Origin: Streptomyces sp. NBC_01591
Lineage (GTDB): Bacteria > Actinomycetota > Actinomycetes > Streptomycetales > Streptomycetaceae
NCBI RefSeq assembly: GCF_035918155.1
Contig: NZ_CP109327.1
Span: 1,116,001 to 1,180,000, forward strand
Length of the DNA stretch: 64,000 bases
Direction: 5' to 3'
Below are positions 62,335 through 64,000 of the stretch, one piece after another; within the stretch, counting starts at the first letter, position 1; the number at the start of each line of letters is the position of its first letter. Made by a program: the position numbers and the translations under genes. The notes beneath the pieces were generated by a model, which ran no database searches, was not told the DNA's origin, and saw only the letters and a list, made by a program, of their open reading frames with translations.

Positions 62335-62997
62335 ATGGATTTCGTCATTCTGGGTCTCCCCCAGGAACCCGCGGGCGGTGTCGCCGGCTGGGCAGCCGAC
62401 CTCGTCGACACCATGGGAGGTCCGGGAGCCGGCCTCGCCATCGCCCTGGAGAATCTCTTTCCGCCACTGCCCAGCGAGGTCATTCTCCCGCTGACCGGCT
62501 TCGCGGCGGGGCAGGGTGTCATCACTCTGGCCTCCGCGCTCTTCTGGACCACGCTGGGTTCGGTGGTGGGCGCGGTGGCTCTCTACTGGATCGGAATGCT
62601 CTTCGGCCGCGAGCGCATGCACGCTATCTGGGCGAGGCTCCCGCTGGTGAAGAGTTCCGATCTGGAACGTACGGAACGGTGGTTCGCCAGGCACGGTACC
62701 AAGGCCGTCCTCCTCGGCCGCATGGTGCCGATCTTCCGCAGTCTCATCTCCGTGCCCGCCGGCGTGGAGCGCATGTCGCTGCCGCTCTTCGTGACACTGA
62801 CCGCGCTGGGCAGCCTGATGTGGAACTCGGTGCTCGTGATGGCCGGTTACTGGCTCGGCGACCGGTGGGATCTGGTGGAGACCTATGTCGGGGTCCTGTC
62901 CAAGGCCGTTCTCGTCCTGGTCCTGGTGGCCTTCGCCGGGTACCTGACCGTGCGGTTGCGGTCCCGCGGCCGGGCGCAGCACCGCCGGGTCCATTGA
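62335..62997 (+). CDS. DedA family membrane protein
   Basis: 220 residues with about five membrane segments. The family motif region ALENLFPPLPSEVILPLTGFAAGQG (about residues 38-62) and the later FARHGTKAVLLGRMVPIFRSLISVPAGVERM (about 119-149) with its conserved Gly and Arg are complete. DedA proteins flip or carry lipids such as undecaprenyl phosphate or phosphatidylethanolamine. ATG 62335 follows CCAGGAGTC. Confidence 0.9.
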   Translation: MDFVILGLPQEPAGGVAGWAADLVDTMGGPGAGLAIALENLFPPLPSEVILPLTGFAAGQGVITLASALFWTTLGSVVGAVALYWIGMLFGRERMHAIWARLPLVKSSDLERTERWFARHGTKAVLLGRMVPIFRSLISVPAGVERMSLPLFVTLTALGSLMWNSVLVMAGYWLGDRWDLVETYVGVLSKAVLVLVLVAFAGYLTVRLRSRGRAQHRRVH

Positions 62998-63371
62998 GCC
63001 CGGCGTCAGGGGCCCCCACTCCGGCGGTCTCCCGTGCCCGGTCGGAACGATCTTGCCGTGGTCATGCCGCACGGCTAGGGTCTTTCGTTCGGATCAGGTC
63101 GGATCAGGGAGTGGGGTCCGGTGCCGTGCATCGCAAGGCGGAGGACGGAGGCAGATGGGGTCTCCCCTGCTCGAGCGGAGCCGAGAGCTCGGGGAAGGAG
63201 CCCTGGCGACCGACGACAACGCGGCAAGGCGCGGCACCGGGGCACGCGAGCCCGGTGTCGTCCAGACGAGAGGCCCTGGGGTCGGCAGGCGTGGAGGGGG
63301 ACTTCGCGGACGGTGCGACCGGTCATGTTCCGGGTCTGACCGGCCCGTGGCGCGAGGAGGCGGGTGACGTC
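62998..63371. other. Intergenic region of about 370 bp before the histidine kinase
   Basis: I see no gene, repeat or clear terminator. The kinase frame stays open upstream to at least 63111, so part of it may be coding if an earlier GTG (63111, 63126 or 63291) is used. Confidence 0.4.
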
Positions 63372-64000
63372 GTGGGGCACCCGTATCCATGGCCCCGCAG
63401 AGCAGCGGGCGCGCTGCTCGGCTGCTGCACCGCCCTGGTCGGGCTGCTGTATTTCGCCGTGCCGGGCTTGTTGTCGCTGCCGTTCGTGCTGTGGCCCCGT
63501 ACCCGGCTGCGCGCTCTGGCCCTGCTGAGTGCCGGGGCGCGCAGGCTCACCGGCCTGGAACGGATCCGCCGCAGTGTCTTCTTCGGCGATGTGTTCCCGG
63601 CACACCACGCGTCCGACCGGGATGTCCTTCGGTATCTGGCCGCCCGCACCTGCGCGGGGACCCTGTTCGCCGGGGTGCTCGCACTGCTGGGATACGGGGG
63701 TGCGCTGGCCGGACTGCTGGCCGCGGGTGTGCTCCGCGACCCCACCGACTGGCAGGGGCTGCTGCCCCAGGCGGTCCTCGGCGGTGTCCTGCTCTTCCTG
63801 GACCTCCAGGGGCTCTTCTCGCTGAACGCACTCGACACCCGGTTGGCACGCGATCATTTCGGGCCCTCCGAGCGGGAGTTGCTGGAGCGGCGCATCGCCG
63901 AACTGGCCGCCAGCCGGGCCGGTGTGCTCCGGGCGGTCGACGCGGAACGCAGGCGCATCGAACGCGATCTCCACGACGGCGTACAGCAGCGGCTGGTGGC
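63372..64000 (+). CDS. Sensor histidine kinase, N-terminal part (runs off the window)
   Basis: 209 codons visible. Hydrophobic segments (about residues 13-40, 88-115 and 125-150) form a membrane sensor, a linker helix follows, and the last residues RRRIERDLHDGVQQRLVA are the HisKA_3 phosphorylation motif with its His. The catalytic ATPase domain lies beyond the end. GAGGAGG at 63354-63360 is 11 nt before GTG 63372; upstream in-frame GTG codons at 63291 or 63111 are possible starts. Confidence 0.82.
   Translation, partial: MGHPYPWPRRAAGALLGCCTALVGLLYFAVPGLLSLPFVLWPRTRLRALALLSAGARRLTGLERIRRSVFFGDVFPAHHASDRDVLRYLAARTCAGTLFAGVLALLGYGGALAGLLAAGVLRDPTDWQGLLPQAVLGGVLLFLDLQGLFSLNALDTRLARDHFGPSERELLERRIAELAASRAGVLRAVDAERRRIERDLHDGVQQRLV

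Noticed and set aside
1..64000. Prophage, integrative element or att site
   Set aside because: No integrase, excisionase, replication or phage structural genes, no tRNA gene and no long flanking direct repeats were seen.
1..64000. Antibiotic biosynthetic cluster or known anti-phage defence system
   Set aside because: No PKS, NRPS, terpene synthase or lanthipeptide genes, and no restriction, CBASS, retron or similar modules. The Tm-1-like gene pair is antiviral only in plants, so I do not call it a defence system here.

Overview
The window is a 64 kb piece of a high-GC actinobacterial chromosome, almost certainly Streptomyces. The third codon position is nearly always G or C, GTG and TTG starts are common, several starts have little or no leader, and the families are typical of the genus: secreted multi-domain hydrolases, MocR, LacI and XRE/TPR regulators, Ser/Thr kinases and small actinobacterial proteins. 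About 57 protein genes plus several gene relics are annotated. There are no rRNA or tRNA genes, insertion sequences, phage genes, CRISPR arrays or large biosynthetic clusters.

Layout. 1-3378 is the edge of a sugar-use island: the 3' end of a secreted GH27 alpha-galactosidase, a ROK sugar kinase and a divergent LacI regulator sharing a perfect GACAACGTTGTC operator. 3433-7976 (minus) holds an aldolase/citrate-lyase-like protein, the electron-transfer flavoprotein operon etfB-etfA, a flavin reductase and a thioredoxin. 8171-12883 has a PlsC-type acyltransferase followed by a minus-strand operon: DUF6421, SDR, threonine aldolase, transglutaminase-like protein. 13170-18570 has a GDPD, GNAT and VOC proteins, and a MocR regulator divergent from a Tm-1-like (UPF0261) gene and a PEP-hydrolase-like gene. 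18709-26946 has membrane and envelope genes (DUF5134/M56 peptidase, PAP2, HAD, LVIVD propeller, DUF305 lipoprotein), a ferredoxin-NADP reductase, an ArsR regulator and a thioesterase.

27028-32562 is a second sugar region with gene decay. A LacI regulator sits between two coding fragments, one of them the start of an exporter-type lipoprotein that still has its Shine-Dalgarno and LacI-type operator. Next come a secreted GH92 alpha-mannosidase with its own operator and an Old Yellow Enzyme behind a 7+7 bp inverted repeat. 32712-45765 is mixed housekeeping: methyltransferase, GNAT, cupin, BNR-repeat protein, a large secreted alpha/beta hydrolase, uracil-DNA glycosylase, a BadF-type kinase, a degenerate CbiX-like protein, a lactonase and a FUSC exporter. 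46056-51553 has a PimB'-like mannosyltransferase and a four-gene operon (secreted alpha/beta hydrolase, membrane acyltransferase, NarL-type kinase and regulator). 51808-64000 has an AsnC regulator, a membrane Ser/Thr kinase, a 1165-residue exoenzyme joining M4 and M28 peptidases, an XRE/TPR regulator, a LysR fragment beside an intron-like hairpin, a DUF3048 lipoprotein, a PNPOx-fold protein, a DedA protein and the start of a histidine kinase.

I do not see one dramatic new system. The best leads are the M4-M28 dual protease, the DUF6421-SDR-threonine aldolase operon, the split Tm-1 gene pair under a MocR regulator, the CbiX homologue without metal ligands, the acyltransferase/hydrolase operon tied to a two-component system, and the decayed sugar-transporter locus whose operator now lies in front of a LacI gene. 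All function calls rest on family motifs read by eye; no database search was run.
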